NCBI GenBank assembly: GCA_947598155.1
Contig: CANQFC010000004.1
Coordinates: 124,001-188,000 of the forward strand
DNA length: 64,000 bases
Source: an uncultured Clostridia bacterium
GTDB taxonomy: Bacteria; Bacillota; Clostridia; Oscillospirales; Acutalibacteraceae
Direction: 5' to 3'
Shown here: positions 38,532 through 46,824 of the stretch, in pieces
Position numbering within the stretch: position 1 is the first letter of the stretch
How the letters are laid out: every line of letters begins with the position of its first letter
Notes under the pieces: generated by a model
Database searches by the model: none
What the model was told of the DNA's origin: nothing
What the model saw: only the letters and a program-made list of their open reading frames with translations
Position numbers and translations under genes: made by a program

Positions 38532-38623
38532 TATTTCTATATTTTTCAGCGGTTTTTCAATAGAATTTCCTTTTTTATCATTGTATAATAAAAAATGTAA
38601 AACGTCAATATTTCTATATTTTT
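38532..38623. promoter_or_regulatory. Paired direct repeats, candidate AraC-type binding sites
   Basis: TATTTCTATATTTTT is present at 38532-38546 and 38609-38623, identical, 77 bp apart, flanking the araC-type promoter in the divergent spacer. AraC-family proteins typically bind direct repeats. Confidence 0.6.
38580..38608 (-). promoter_or_regulatory. Promoter of the AraC regulator gene
   Basis: Minus strand TTGACG (38603-38608), 17-nt spacer, TACAAT (38580-38585). One repeat copy abuts the -35, the other lies in the transcribed leader. Confidence 0.65.
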
Positions 38624-38686
38624 AGATTTATCGGGCGCTCAAACGTTTAATGGATTTTAAGCAGAAAGGATTAAAGAAGGCGGCTT

Positions 38687-40276
38687 ATGAAAAAAGTATA
38701 TGACTTAAAGAAGTGGAATTTTGAAATTGAAAGTCTCGGTTTCAAAAAGGAAGTTACTCTTCCGCATACTTGGAACGTTGACGGCGAAAAAGAGGTTCAG
38801 CTTTACCGAGGCTGTGCCGAATACAAAACAGAAGTAAATATTGAAAATGCTGTCGGCAAAACGGCAATTCTCTATTTCGGCTGTGCTTATCATACGGCAA
38901 ACGTATATGTCAACGGCAGACTTGCAGGTTACCACGCTGGCTCGGGGTACACTCCGTTTGAATTTGACGTAAGCGATTTAATAAAGAACGGAAAAAACAC
39001 GGTAAGAGTCACGGTAGACAATTACAAGAGCAATTCTATGCTTCCGCACGCTCTTGATTATGATTGGGCGGACGACGGCGGACTCATAAGGAACGTAACG
39101 CTTACTTTGGGAAACGACAGCGATATTTGGTACTTTGACGCGGATTACACGGTTGAGAACATCAACGGCAATTTCTGCGACGGCGTTATTGATATTTATA
39201 CCGATTCGGAGCAATCGGCAGAAATACAGGTTATTGAATACAAAACCGCTCAAACCGTTCTTACAAAAACTATTCCCGACGGCTGTTCGGAAATATCAAT
39301 TCCGTTTAAAAATCTTAAACTGTGGGACACTGAAAATCCAAATCTTTACACCGTAAAAATTAAAACGGAAAACGATGAAACGTCAAAGCGCATAGGTTTT
39401 CGAACCGTTGAGGTAAAGGGCGCGAAGGTGCTTATTAACGGCAAAGAAATATATATGAAGGGCTGTGAATGGATGCCGGGTTCTCACCCCGATTACGGTA
39501 TGGCAGAGCCGCTTGAGCACAGCATTATGCGCCTTTCTCAGCTAAAAAACGCAGGCTGTGTATTCACACGCTTTCATTGGCAGCAGGATACTTCTCTGCT
39601 TGACTGGTGCGATGAAAACGGTTTGCTCGTTCAAGAGGAAATCCCGTTTTGGGGCCATCCGAAAAAGGCAACTCCCATGCAGCTTGAAATAGCCAAACAA
39701 CAGGCGGATGAGATGATTTATTACCATTCGCACCACCCGTCCGTAATTTGCTGGGGCGTCGGCAACGAGCTTGGCGGAGAGTTTCCGGAAACGATAGATT
39801 ACGTTAAGCAAATGTACTCTTATTTCAAAGAGCGCGACCCATCAAGACTTGTCAACTATGTCTCAAATTCAGTTTGCCGTGACGGGAATATCGACCTTGA
39901 CGACGCGACAATGTACGGAGATATTGCTATGTGGAATGAGTATCTCGGTCTGTGGCAGCCTTGCGATGACATAGAGGGCGTAATTAAACGCACATATAAC
40001 AAATTCGGTGATAAGCCGTCAATGGTAACGGAATTCGGGCTTTGCGAGCCGGCATTTTCGGGCGGAGATGAAACCAGAACGCAAATTTTACTTGAACGCA
40101 TTCCGATATATAAATCTCTGCCAAATATGTGCGGTTATGTGTGGTTTTCGCTGAACGATTACAGAACGCATTGCGGCGAAGCCGGAGAAGGCAGACTGCG
40201 GCGGCGTGTTCACGGGTCAACCGACCTATACGGCAATGAAAAGCCGTCATATGAGACCTTTTCAAAAATAAAATAA
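38687..40276 (+). CDS. Glycoside hydrolase family 2 enzyme
   Basis: A 529-residue intracellular GH2 glycosidase with the standard order: jelly-roll sugar-binding domain (about 20-145), immunoglobulin-like domain (about 146-242) and TIM barrel (243-529). The acid/base is Glu361 in WGVGNELGG and the nucleophile Glu449 in MVTEFG. It lacks the extra C-terminal domains of LacZ and is nearer the size of beta-glucuronidases, but the barrel is not close enough to any type I can name to assign beta-galactosidase, glucuronidase or mannosidase. No signal peptide. Divergent from an AraC regulator that probably activates it. Confidence 0.9.
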   Translation: MKKVYDLKKWNFEIESLGFKKEVTLPHTWNVDGEKEVQLYRGCAEYKTEVNIENAVGKTAILYFGCAYHTANVYVNGRLAGYHAGSGYTPFEFDVSDLIKNGKNTVRVTVDNYKSNSMLPHALDYDWADDGGLIRNVTLTLGNDSDIWYFDADYTVENINGNFCDGVIDIYTDSEQSAEIQVIEYKTAQTVLTKTIPDGCSEISIPFKNLKLWDTENPNLYTVKIKTENDETSKRIGFRTVEVKGAKVLINGKEIYMKGCEWMPGSHPDYGMAEPLEHSIMRLSQLKNAGCVFTRFHWQQDTSLLDWCDENGLLVQEEIPFWGHPKKATPMQLEIAKQQADEMIYYHSHHPSVICWGVGNELGGEFPETIDYVKQMYSYFKERDPSRLVNYVSNSVCRDGNIDLDDATMYGDIAMWNEYLGLWQPCDDIEGVIKRTYNKFGDKPSMVTEFGLCEPAFSGGDETRTQILLERIPIYKSLPNMCGYVWFSLNDYRTHCGEAGEGRLRRRVHGSTDLYGNEKPSYETFSKIK

Positions 40277-40323
40277 CGCGGTGAAAAGCATTTCTGCAAT
40301 TTACCGCTCCCTCTTATTAAAGC

Positions 40324-40355
40324 GGCCGCTGAACAAAATGTTTGGCGGCCTTTTT
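40324..40355 (+). terminator. Intrinsic terminator after GH2
   Basis: GGCCGCTGAACA pairs with TGTTTGGCGGCC around AAA, followed by TTTTT. Confidence 0.88.
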
Positions 40356-40368
40356 GCCGACTATAAGG

Positions 40369-40397
40369 CGGTGGCATCTTTTGCCTAAGTTATATGT
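40369..40397 (-). repeat. Copy of the ATGTCCCC dispersed repeat
   Basis: The minus strand reads ACATATAACTTAGGCAAAAG then ATGCCACCG, nearly identical to the copy at 48926-48954. It lies just upstream of the response regulator promoter. Confidence 0.8.
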
Positions 40398-40409
40398 AAA
40401 GCGCAATTA

Positions 40410-40423
40410 TTACAAAACTGTAA
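40410..40423. promoter_or_regulatory. Operator-like palindrome TTACA-AAAC-TGTAA
   Basis: An exact match to the TNACA-N4-TGTAA pattern reported for BceR-type response regulators, about 20 bp upstream of a TATGAT -10 (40442-40447), overlapping the -35 position. It suggests autoregulation by the response regulator encoded next. Confidence 0.7.
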
Positions 40424-40470
40424 TGGAATTTATCCGCCCTGTATGATAAAATTAAATAGAGGTGAAAAAG

Positions 40471-41142
40471 ATGAATATTTTTGTACTTGAGGACGACGAG
40501 GCCATAGGTATGGGCTTAAGATATTCTCTTGAAAACGAAGGTTTCTCGGTTACTTTGGCAAAGAACATTCGTATTGCGGACAGCATAATAAACAGCAAGA
40601 CCTTTGACCTTTATTTGCTTGATTTGATGCTCCCCGACGGAAGTGGTTACGATATTTGCAAAAAAATAAAGGCGCAGGGCGATTACCCCGTTATATTCCT
40701 TACGGCGTTTGACGATGAGGTAAATGTTGTAACGGGACTGGAGCTCGGCGCGGACGATTACATCTCAAAGCCGTTCAGACTGCGTGAACTGCTCGCGAGG
40801 ATAAAATCCGTACTCAGGCGTTATAACGGCGAAAATACGGACGGCAAAGTAACGGTGGGCGATATGGTTGTAAACACTAACGAGGCCAAGGTTACCGTAA
40901 GGAACGAAGAAATAATTTTGACCGCTATGGAGTACAGATTGCTCCTAAGTTTTATAAACAACCGTGGAAAGGTGCTTTCCCGTCAGCAGTTGCTTGAGGA
41001 TATTTGGGATGTGGACGGCGACTTTGTAAACGACAATACGCTTACGGTTTATATAAAAAGACTGCGTGATAAAATTGAGGAGGACGCCAATAACCCTCGG
41101 CTGATACAGACGGTCAGGGGTATGGGCTATATATTAAAATGA
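40471..41142 (+). CDS. OmpR-family response regulator (BceR-like)
   Basis: 223 residues from ATG 40471; the AGAGG ribosome site overlaps the in-frame GTG at 40462, which rules that GTG out. The receiver domain has the phosphoacceptor Asp51 (LLDLMLPDG), acidic pair EDD at 7-9 and the SKPF Lys near 100. The C-terminal winged helix (about 125-223) is the OmpR/PhoB type (EYRLLLSFINNRGKVLSR...TVRGMGYILK). The stop overlaps the kinase start (ATGA). Its likely target sites, by pattern, are at 40410 and 42129. Confidence 0.95.
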   Translation: MNIFVLEDDEAIGMGLRYSLENEGFSVTLAKNIRIADSIINSKTFDLYLLDLMLPDGSGYDICKKIKAQGDYPVIFLTAFDDEVNVVTGLELGADDYISKPFRLRELLARIKSVLRRYNGENTDGKVTVGDMVVNTNEAKVTVRNEEIILTAMEYRLLLSFINNRGKVLSRQQLLEDIWDVDGDFVNDNTLTVYIKRLRDKIEEDANNPRLIQTVRGMGYILK

Positions 41143-42131
41143 GAGATAAGCAGGTAAAAAACTTTTTAATTGTAATGTGCGCTTTGGCGGCGGCCGTTTC
41201 AACAGCCGTATTTTTTATAAATACCGTGTGCGGAGCGCTTTGCTTTGCGCTTTCGGCGGTTCTTGTGACGGCGTTTATCATTAACGAAAAGGAAAGATAC
41301 GCCCAAATTCAAAAGCTGAACGATTACCTCTCCCACGTCTGCTCGGGCGATTACAGCCTTGATATAACGGATAACGAGGAGGGCGAGTATTCGCTTTTGA
41401 AAAACAATATTTATAAGGTTGTCGTAATGCTCCAGGCGTCAAACGAGGCGCTTAAAAACGACAAAACGGCGCTCGCGGATTTCCTTGCCGATATTTCGCA
41501 TCAGCTTAAAACTCCGCTCACCTCGATAATGGTTATGACGGATATAATTAAGGACGAGCTAAACGGCCAAAGGCGTGCGGAGTTTTTGGAGGTAGTGCAA
41601 AATCAGCTTGAAAGAATTAAGTGGCTTATTGCGACCATTTTAAAGATTTCAAGGCTTGACGCAGGAACGGTCGAGTTTTCAAACACAAGCTTTGCGCTTT
41701 CCGATATGCTGGAGGAGTGTTTGAAACCGTTTTTGATTACCGCCGACATTAAAAATATCAAAATTGTTACCGATATTCAAAATTTTAACCTCTGCGCGGA
41801 TAAAAACTGGACGGCGGAGGCTGTGCAAAATATAATAAAAAACTGCCTTGAGCACACGGGCAGCGGCGGTGAAATTAAAATAGAGAGCGTTGCCTCAAGC
41901 GTTTACAACAAGCTGATTATTTCCGACAACGGCTGCGGAATCGCAAAAAAAGATTTACCGCATATCTTTGAAAGATTTTATCACGGGGAAAATTCCTCCG
42001 ATGACAGTGTGGGTATCGGGCTTGCGCTTTCAAAGGATATACTGTCAAAGCAAAACGCCGTTATAGAGGTGCAAAGCGAGTGTGGCAAGGGGACATGCTT
42101 TACAGTTAAATTTTACAAATCCGTAATATGA
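41139..42131 (+). CDS. Intramembrane-sensing histidine kinase (BceS-like)
   Basis: A 330-residue kinase. Two membrane helices (about 8-28 and 31-48) are joined by almost no extracellular loop, so it cannot bind a ligand outside and fits the intramembrane-sensing group that works through an ABC transporter. A short linker leads to the dimerisation domain with His121 in ADISHQLKTPLTS and an ATPase domain with NIIKNCLEH (N box), DNGCGI, FERFYHG and GIGLALS. Translationally coupled to the response regulator. The adjacent transporter is the probable partner. Confidence 0.94.
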   Translation: MRDKQVKNFLIVMCALAAAVSTAVFFINTVCGALCFALSAVLVTAFIINEKERYAQIQKLNDYLSHVCSGDYSLDITDNEEGEYSLLKNNIYKVVVMLQASNEALKNDKTALADFLADISHQLKTPLTSIMVMTDIIKDELNGQRRAEFLEVVQNQLERIKWLIATILKISRLDAGTVEFSNTSFALSDMLEECLKPFLITADIKNIKIVTDIQNFNLCADKNWTAEAVQNIIKNCLEHTGSGGEIKIESVASSVYNKLIISDNGCGIAKKDLPHIFERFYHGENSSDDSVGIGLALSKDILSKQNAVIEVQSECGKGTCFTVKFYKSVI

Positions 42132-42182
42132 CAAAATTGTAAGTGGTTTTGTCACGAAACTGTAATTTTGACCTGCTATTAT
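42129..42182 (+). promoter_or_regulatory. Operator palindromes and extended -10 promoter of the ABC genes
   Basis: TGACA-AAAT-TGTAA at 42129-42142 is an exact TNACA-N4-TGTAA match, and TCACG-AAAC-TGTAA at 42152-42165 is a one-mismatch copy. A TGCTATTAT extended -10 follows at 42174-42182 with no good -35, as expected for an activated promoter. Confidence 0.7.
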
Positions 42183-42205
42183 TTAGGCTGAAAGGAGAGA
42201 GTAAA

Positions 42206-42883
42206 ATGACTATACTTGAAACAAAACATTTAACTAAAGTTTACGGAAAGGGCGAAACCGAGGTTAAAGCCCTTGACGACGTATCCTTCAGCGTAAATCA
42301 GGGCGAATTTGTCGCAATAATCGGGCCGTCGGGTTCGGGCAAGTCTACCCTGCTCCATATTTTGGGCGGCGTTGACAGCGCGACAAGCGGAGAGGTTATC
42401 ATCAACAAAACAGATATAAGCAAATTAGATGAAACCGCTCTTGCCATTTTCAGAAGACGGCAGATAGGTCTTGTTTACCAGTTTTACAACCTTATTCCGA
42501 TTTTAACGGTCAAGGAAAATCTCACATTGCCTTTACTGCTTGACGGCAGAAAACCGAATCAAAATCAGATAAACGAATTGGTTGAAAAGCTGGGACTTGA
42601 CAAGAGATTAAATCATTTGCCGTCGGAGCTTTCAGGAGGACAGCAACAGAGAGTTTCAATAGGCAGAGCTCTGCTGAATAACCCCGCTCTCCTGCTGGCG
42701 GACGAGCCGACGGGTAATTTGGACAGCGAAAACAGCAGGGAAATAATAGAGCTTTTGAGGAAATTTAACAGGGAATTTAAGCAGACGGTTATAATCATCA
42801 CCCACGACGAGAGAATTGCGCTTTCCGCCGACAGAGTTATAACTATTGAGGACGGCAGAATAGTAAGGGACGAGGTGAGATAA
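42206..42883 (+). CDS. ABC transporter ATP-binding protein of the TCS-linked transporter
   Basis: 225 residues from ATG 42206 (AAGGAGAG site). Walker A GPSGSGKST at 40-48, signature LSGGQQQR at 142-149, Walker B LLLADEPTGNLD. It belongs to the MacB/BceA group. The permease begins immediately after its stop (TAAGTG). Expression is probably raised by the adjacent two-component system. Confidence 0.95.
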   Translation: MTILETKHLTKVYGKGETEVKALDDVSFSVNQGEFVAIIGPSGSGKSTLLHILGGVDSATSGEVIINKTDISKLDETALAIFRRRQIGLVYQFYNLIPILTVKENLTLPLLLDGRKPNQNQINELVEKLGLDKRLNHLPSELSGGQQQRVSIGRALLNNPALLLADEPTGNLDSENSREIIELLRKFNREFKQTVIIITHDERIALSADRVITIEDGRIVRDEVR

Positions 42884-45415
42884 GTGAATATTATTAACAC
42901 ACTCACGCTCCGTCACATCAAAACGCATAAAAAAAGAAGTGTTCTCACGGTGCTTGCGATTATTGTATCCGTAGCAATGGTGAGCGCAGTTTTTACAAGC
43001 GCGATTTCCTTTGTAAAATACTTTCAAAACGCAACTGCAGCCATTGACGGTAATTGGCACGCAATGTTTGACGATAAGGATTTCACCGCGCATCAAAAAA
43101 TCTATGAAAGCGATGAAAACATTAAAATTTATTCTGTCAGAACATACCTTGGGCAAACCGACGACTTCAAAGCAGACCGGTCAAACAACATAGTTAAAAC
43201 GAACCGCGGCGTTCATATATTCGGCGTGAGCACGAACTGGTTTAAAATGCGCAACGTAGCGCTTTCAAAGGGCAAATATCCGCAAAACGGCAATGAAATA
43301 TTGCTGTGCGAAAAGCTTTTTGAAAAAAGCGGACGCAAAATTCCGCTTGGAAGTAGCTTAAAGCTAAAAATAAAAACGGACAGCGGCAAAACCTTTGAAA
43401 AAAGTTTCTTGGTTGTCGGATATACTAAAAGCGAAGTTTCCGCTACGGATAATACGCCGTTCTTTACGGGGATTGACGGAAACTCGTTCAAGAATACAGA
43501 CAGCGCCACGGTTTTGGTAGAATACAATAAGCTTGACAATTCAGTTTGGGATAAAATAGAAAAAAACGCGGACGAGTTGGGATTAAGCGTCGGAGAATAT
43601 TCCACACACAGCGATTTGTTTATGTATTCGGGGATTGTAAGGGACAATACCATACTGTTTTCGCTTGGTACCTTTGCCGGCATTTTGCTTTTAATTATAA
43701 TTATTGTGTCCGTTTTTATGATATATGACAGCTTTGCCGTGTCATATCAGGAAAGGGCAAAATATCTCGGAATGCTGGCGTCGGTAGGCGCCACCAAAAG
43801 GCAAAAGAGAATGTCCATATATTTTGAGGGATTTATCTTGGGGCTTATAGGTATTCCCTTGGGGCTTATATCGGGAATAGGCGGAATATATGTCACATTT
43901 AAGTGCATAGACGACATTATGACTGCCTCCCTGTCGGTTGAGTACAAAGGCGCTTTGAGCGTTTATGTAAACTGGCTGGTAATTTTAGGCACATTTTTTA
44001 TAAGCGCCCTGACCATTTTTATTTCCAGCTACATTCCCGCAAGAAAAGCGTCAAAGACGAGCGCAATAGAGGCCATAAGGCAAAACAATACGGTTAAGGT
44101 CAAAAAGGCGAGAAAGCTAAAAGCATCCAAATTGAGCGAAAAGCTTTTCGGCTATGAGGGAGCGCTCGCGGTAAAGAATTACAAAAGAAACGGCAGGCGT
44201 TCAAGAAATATCGTTTTCGCTCTGGCACTTAGTACGGTTGTATTTTTGTCCACAACAAGCTTTAGCGCAATGTTAAAAGATGTTTTGACCGTAAGTTATT
44301 CAAGAACGAGCGATACAACAATAACAACAGATGCGAATCATTTTAATCTGCTTGAGGATGCCGTAAACGAAAGCGAAAAGGTTAAAAGCGCATATTTTAT
44401 CGCGGAAAAACACGGAAAAATCAGCGACAGCTTTTTTAAAAAAGACGAGGCTGAAAAGGTTAAATCGGGCGATAATAACGTAGTCTTTATATTTTTGGAT
44501 AATGCCTCTCTTGACGGCTATTTAAAGGAGTTGGGCGAGGACAGCGATAAATTTCACAGCAAAAACGCTCCTGCCGTTATACTTCAAAACATTTCGTATA
44601 ATCTGGTAAACAACAAATCCTCATTAACAGAGCCTTTAAACGATATTGAGGGCAAAAAAATCAGTGCGGAAATAGAAAACGGAATGGACGACAACGGGAA
44701 AACGGTTTATAAAAATATTGAATTTGAAATAGGCGTTCAGACCGACAGGCTGTGGAGCGAAGAGAGCTTTTATTACCAGTATTCAAAAACGCCTGTAATA
44801 ATAATGTCCGTTGATTTTATTAAACAGGTTTTTAACACCGATGAATGCAAATATCCCGTAATCAGCGCAATGATTTTTTCGGACTCTCCGCAAGATGCGG
44901 CGCAGGAAATTACCGATAGAATTGAAAAGAGCGCAGGAGATGACAAAGAATATACGCTTTTCGTCAACGACCCTGCCGCAGAGGCGAAATCTATAAACAA
45001 TATATTTACCGTCGCTAAGGTGTTTATTTACGGTTTTATTACTCTGATAACGATTATAGCCATAATGAATATAATAAACACAATATCAAACTCAATGAAC
45101 GAAAGGCGCAGAGAATTTGCAATGATTCGTTCCGTCGGTATGACGCCCTTATCATTTAAAAAGATGATTTACCTTGAGGCTGTTCGTTACGGCGCAAAAT
45201 CGCTCATATTAGCCATTCCCGTAAGCACACTTATTCACTATGCCATGTATAGGGCGCTTGCCGGCAGCTTTGACTTCGGCTTTAAGCTGCACCTGCTCCC
45301 TTATGTGCTCGCGATAGTCAGCGTATTTGCGATAATCGCGGTTTCCCTACTCTATTCCTCGGCAAAAATTAAGGACGACAATATTATAGAAACCCTGAAG
45401 AGGGATTTGGATTAA
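42884..45415 (+). CDS. FtsX-family ABC permease of the TCS-linked transporter
   Basis: 843 residues from GTG 42884 with a GAGGTGAG site. Layout: one membrane helix (about 17-37), an extracellular domain (about 45-250), three helices (255-385), a further helix near 430-450, a second extracellular domain (about 455-695) and three final helices (700-830). This is the duplicated two-domain FtsX form with about eight helices, not the ten-helix, single-large-loop BceB form. Sensing or resistance to a peptide or envelope-active compound is likely from the linked kinase; substrate unknown. Confidence 0.9.
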   Translation: MNIINTLTLRHIKTHKKRSVLTVLAIIVSVAMVSAVFTSAISFVKYFQNATAAIDGNWHAMFDDKDFTAHQKIYESDENIKIYSVRTYLGQTDDFKADRSNNIVKTNRGVHIFGVSTNWFKMRNVALSKGKYPQNGNEILLCEKLFEKSGRKIPLGSSLKLKIKTDSGKTFEKSFLVVGYTKSEVSATDNTPFFTGIDGNSFKNTDSATVLVEYNKLDNSVWDKIEKNADELGLSVGEYSTHSDLFMYSGIVRDNTILFSLGTFAGILLLIIIIVSVFMIYDSFAVSYQERAKYLGMLASVGATKRQKRMSIYFEGFILGLIGIPLGLISGIGGIYVTFKCIDDIMTASLSVEYKGALSVYVNWLVILGTFFISALTIFISSYIPARKASKTSAIEAIRQNNTVKVKKARKLKASKLSEKLFGYEGALAVKNYKRNGRRSRNIVFALALSTVVFLSTTSFSAMLKDVLTVSYSRTSDTTITTDANHFNLLEDAVNESEKVKSAYFIAEKHGKISDSFFKKDEAEKVKSGDNNVVFIFLDNASLDGYLKELGEDSDKFHSKNAPAVILQNISYNLVNNKSSLTEPLNDIEGKKISAEIENGMDDNGKTVYKNIEFEIGVQTDRLWSEESFYYQYSKTPVIIMSVDFIKQVFNTDECKYPVISAMIFSDSPQDAAQEITDRIEKSAGDDKEYTLFVNDPAAEAKSINNIFTVAKVFIYGFITLITIIAIMNIINTISNSMNERRREFAMIRSVGMTPLSFKKMIYLEAVRYGAKSLILAIPVSTLIHYAMYRALAGSFDFGFKLHLLPYVLAIVSVFAIIAVSLLYSSAKIKDDNIIETLKRDLD

Positions 45416-45440
45416 GGCTTGCGCCGAGCAACATAATTAA

Positions 45441-45470
45441 CGGGACGCTCTTTTTTGAGCGTCCCGTATT
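45441..45470. terminator. Bidirectional terminator
   Basis: CGGGACGCTC pairs with GAGCGTCCCG around TTTTTT, between the convergent permease and LRR genes. Confidence 0.85.
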
Positions 45471-45487
45471 TGTTGTGGTTTTATGCT

Positions 45488-46810
45488 TTATTTATTTTCC
45501 TCTAAGGGCATCCTCTGGGCGGAATAGTTTACGTTTACGCTCTTTTTAAACAGCATATAGTCGTATTTGCCCAGCCACGGATTGCCGATTTCGCCTTTAT
45601 TAAATTCGTCCTCGCTTGCGGCGACATTCATTTCCGTGATGCCTCTAAGCTCGCCGTCCTCCTTGTAAACCGAATCCCAAAAGGCGTGATGGCCGATATA
45701 ATTAACGCTTGAAGGGATATACATATAGCTAAGCCCTCTGTCCTTTGTAAAGCAGTCGGAGCCTATCCTTTCAAGACCCTCGGGCAGGGAATTGTAAACC
45801 TCGGCGAACATACCCTTTGTGTAAGCGGTTTGCAAATTCTTCTCACTCGTTTTATAAGAGTAAATGTTGTTGATATTACCTGCGTCAAAGAAACCGAGCG
45901 TGCCTATTTCCTTTAAGCCCTCAGGCAGGTAAACATATCTGAGGTTTGCGTAGTTAAAGCAAAGCGGACCGATTTTTTCAACCGTTGACGGGAGAACATA
46001 GGTGCGAACCTTTAAGTTGTATTCCTCAAAGAACGCCTCGTCATATTTTTCGGTGGTTCCCCAAAGCTCCTCCATAGGTTCTCCGTTGTCGTCTACAAGG
46101 TCGGGAATCTGCTCGCCCTTTTCATCAAGATGCGCATAGCCGTTTTTAAGGCGCAAATACCTGTCGTGGTCTATGGGATAACAGATGATTTCCGTCATAT
46201 CCTTGTTGTAAAGAACGCCGTCTATATCGCAGTAATTCGGGTTATCCTTATCAACATAAATGCACTGAAGCGCCCAGCAGGAATAGAAGGATTTCGCGTC
46301 AATGTCGGTAACATCCTTGCCTATTCTTATAGTTTGAACCGTGTTGTCGCAGTTAAAGGCGTATTCGTGTATTTTAGTGACCTTTTTGCTTACATCGTAT
46401 GAAACATTGGAGGTGGCGCTGTCGCCGCCGAGGAGCATACCCGTGTCCTTAGCGTCATAGTTCATAGATGCTACGCCTTCAATTTTAAAATCCTTAACTG
46501 AACCGTCGTTTGAAAACTGTATAAGCTCATATTCGCCTGCCTTGCCCTCGATTTCCTCATACTCAAGCGTACCCGTGTTCAGAAGCGCAACTACCGAGAA
46601 ATAGAGGGACGCCGCAATAGCTACAACCAGGAAAAGAACAAACATCACTTTTCCCAATTTTTTGTCCTTATAAGAGGCGTTGATTTTCGGAGGCGCAAGA
46701 CCCTCTATTTGATAAGTCCAGATTTCGTCATCAGGTATATTGAGGATTTCCTCCTCCGCCGCCTTCTGCTGAGCTTTTTCAAGCTCCTTTTTTTCTTTAT
46801 TCTTCTTCAC
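45488..46810 (-). CDS. Membrane-anchored LRR (BspA-like) protein
   Basis: About 440 residues. The start is taken as GTG 46810, 8 nt after GGAGG; the GTG at 46819 overlaps that site. A basic, Glu/Lys-rich cytoplasmic N-terminus of about 55 residues precedes one membrane helix (about 56-80). The outside part holds LRR_5-type repeats in two blocks (about 120-210 and 270-400), for example YVLPSTVEKIGPLCFNYANL, and a conserved-looking tail. There is no cleavable signal peptide, so it should stay as a type II membrane protein. Downstream of an MFS gene by 14 nt (ribosome site inside the gap), same strand. Confidence 0.82.
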   Translation of the reverse strand: MKKNKEKKELEKAQQKAAEEEILNIPDDEIWTYQIEGLAPPKINASYKDKKLGKVMFVLFLVVAIAASLYFSVVALLNTGTLEYEEIEGKAGEYELIQFSNDGSVKDFKIEGVASMNYDAKDTGMLLGGDSATSNVSYDVSKKVTKIHEYAFNCDNTVQTIRIGKDVTDIDAKSFYSCWALQCIYVDKDNPNYCDIDGVLYNKDMTEIICYPIDHDRYLRLKNGYAHLDEKGEQIPDLVDDNGEPMEELWGTTEKYDEAFFEEYNLKVRTYVLPSTVEKIGPLCFNYANLRYVYLPEGLKEIGTLGFFDAGNINNIYSYKTSEKNLQTAYTKGMFAEVYNSLPEGLERIGSDCFTKDRGLSYMYIPSSVNYIGHHAFWDSVYKEDGELRGITEMNVAASEDEFNKGEIGNPWLGKYDYMLFKKSVNVNYSAQRMPLEENK

Positions 46811-46824
46811 AGTACTCACCTCCG

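Noticed and set aside
42884-45415. Calling the permease BceB
   Set aside because: It appears to have two large outer domains and about eight helices, not the single-loop, ten-helix BceB layout; the BceB name was not used.
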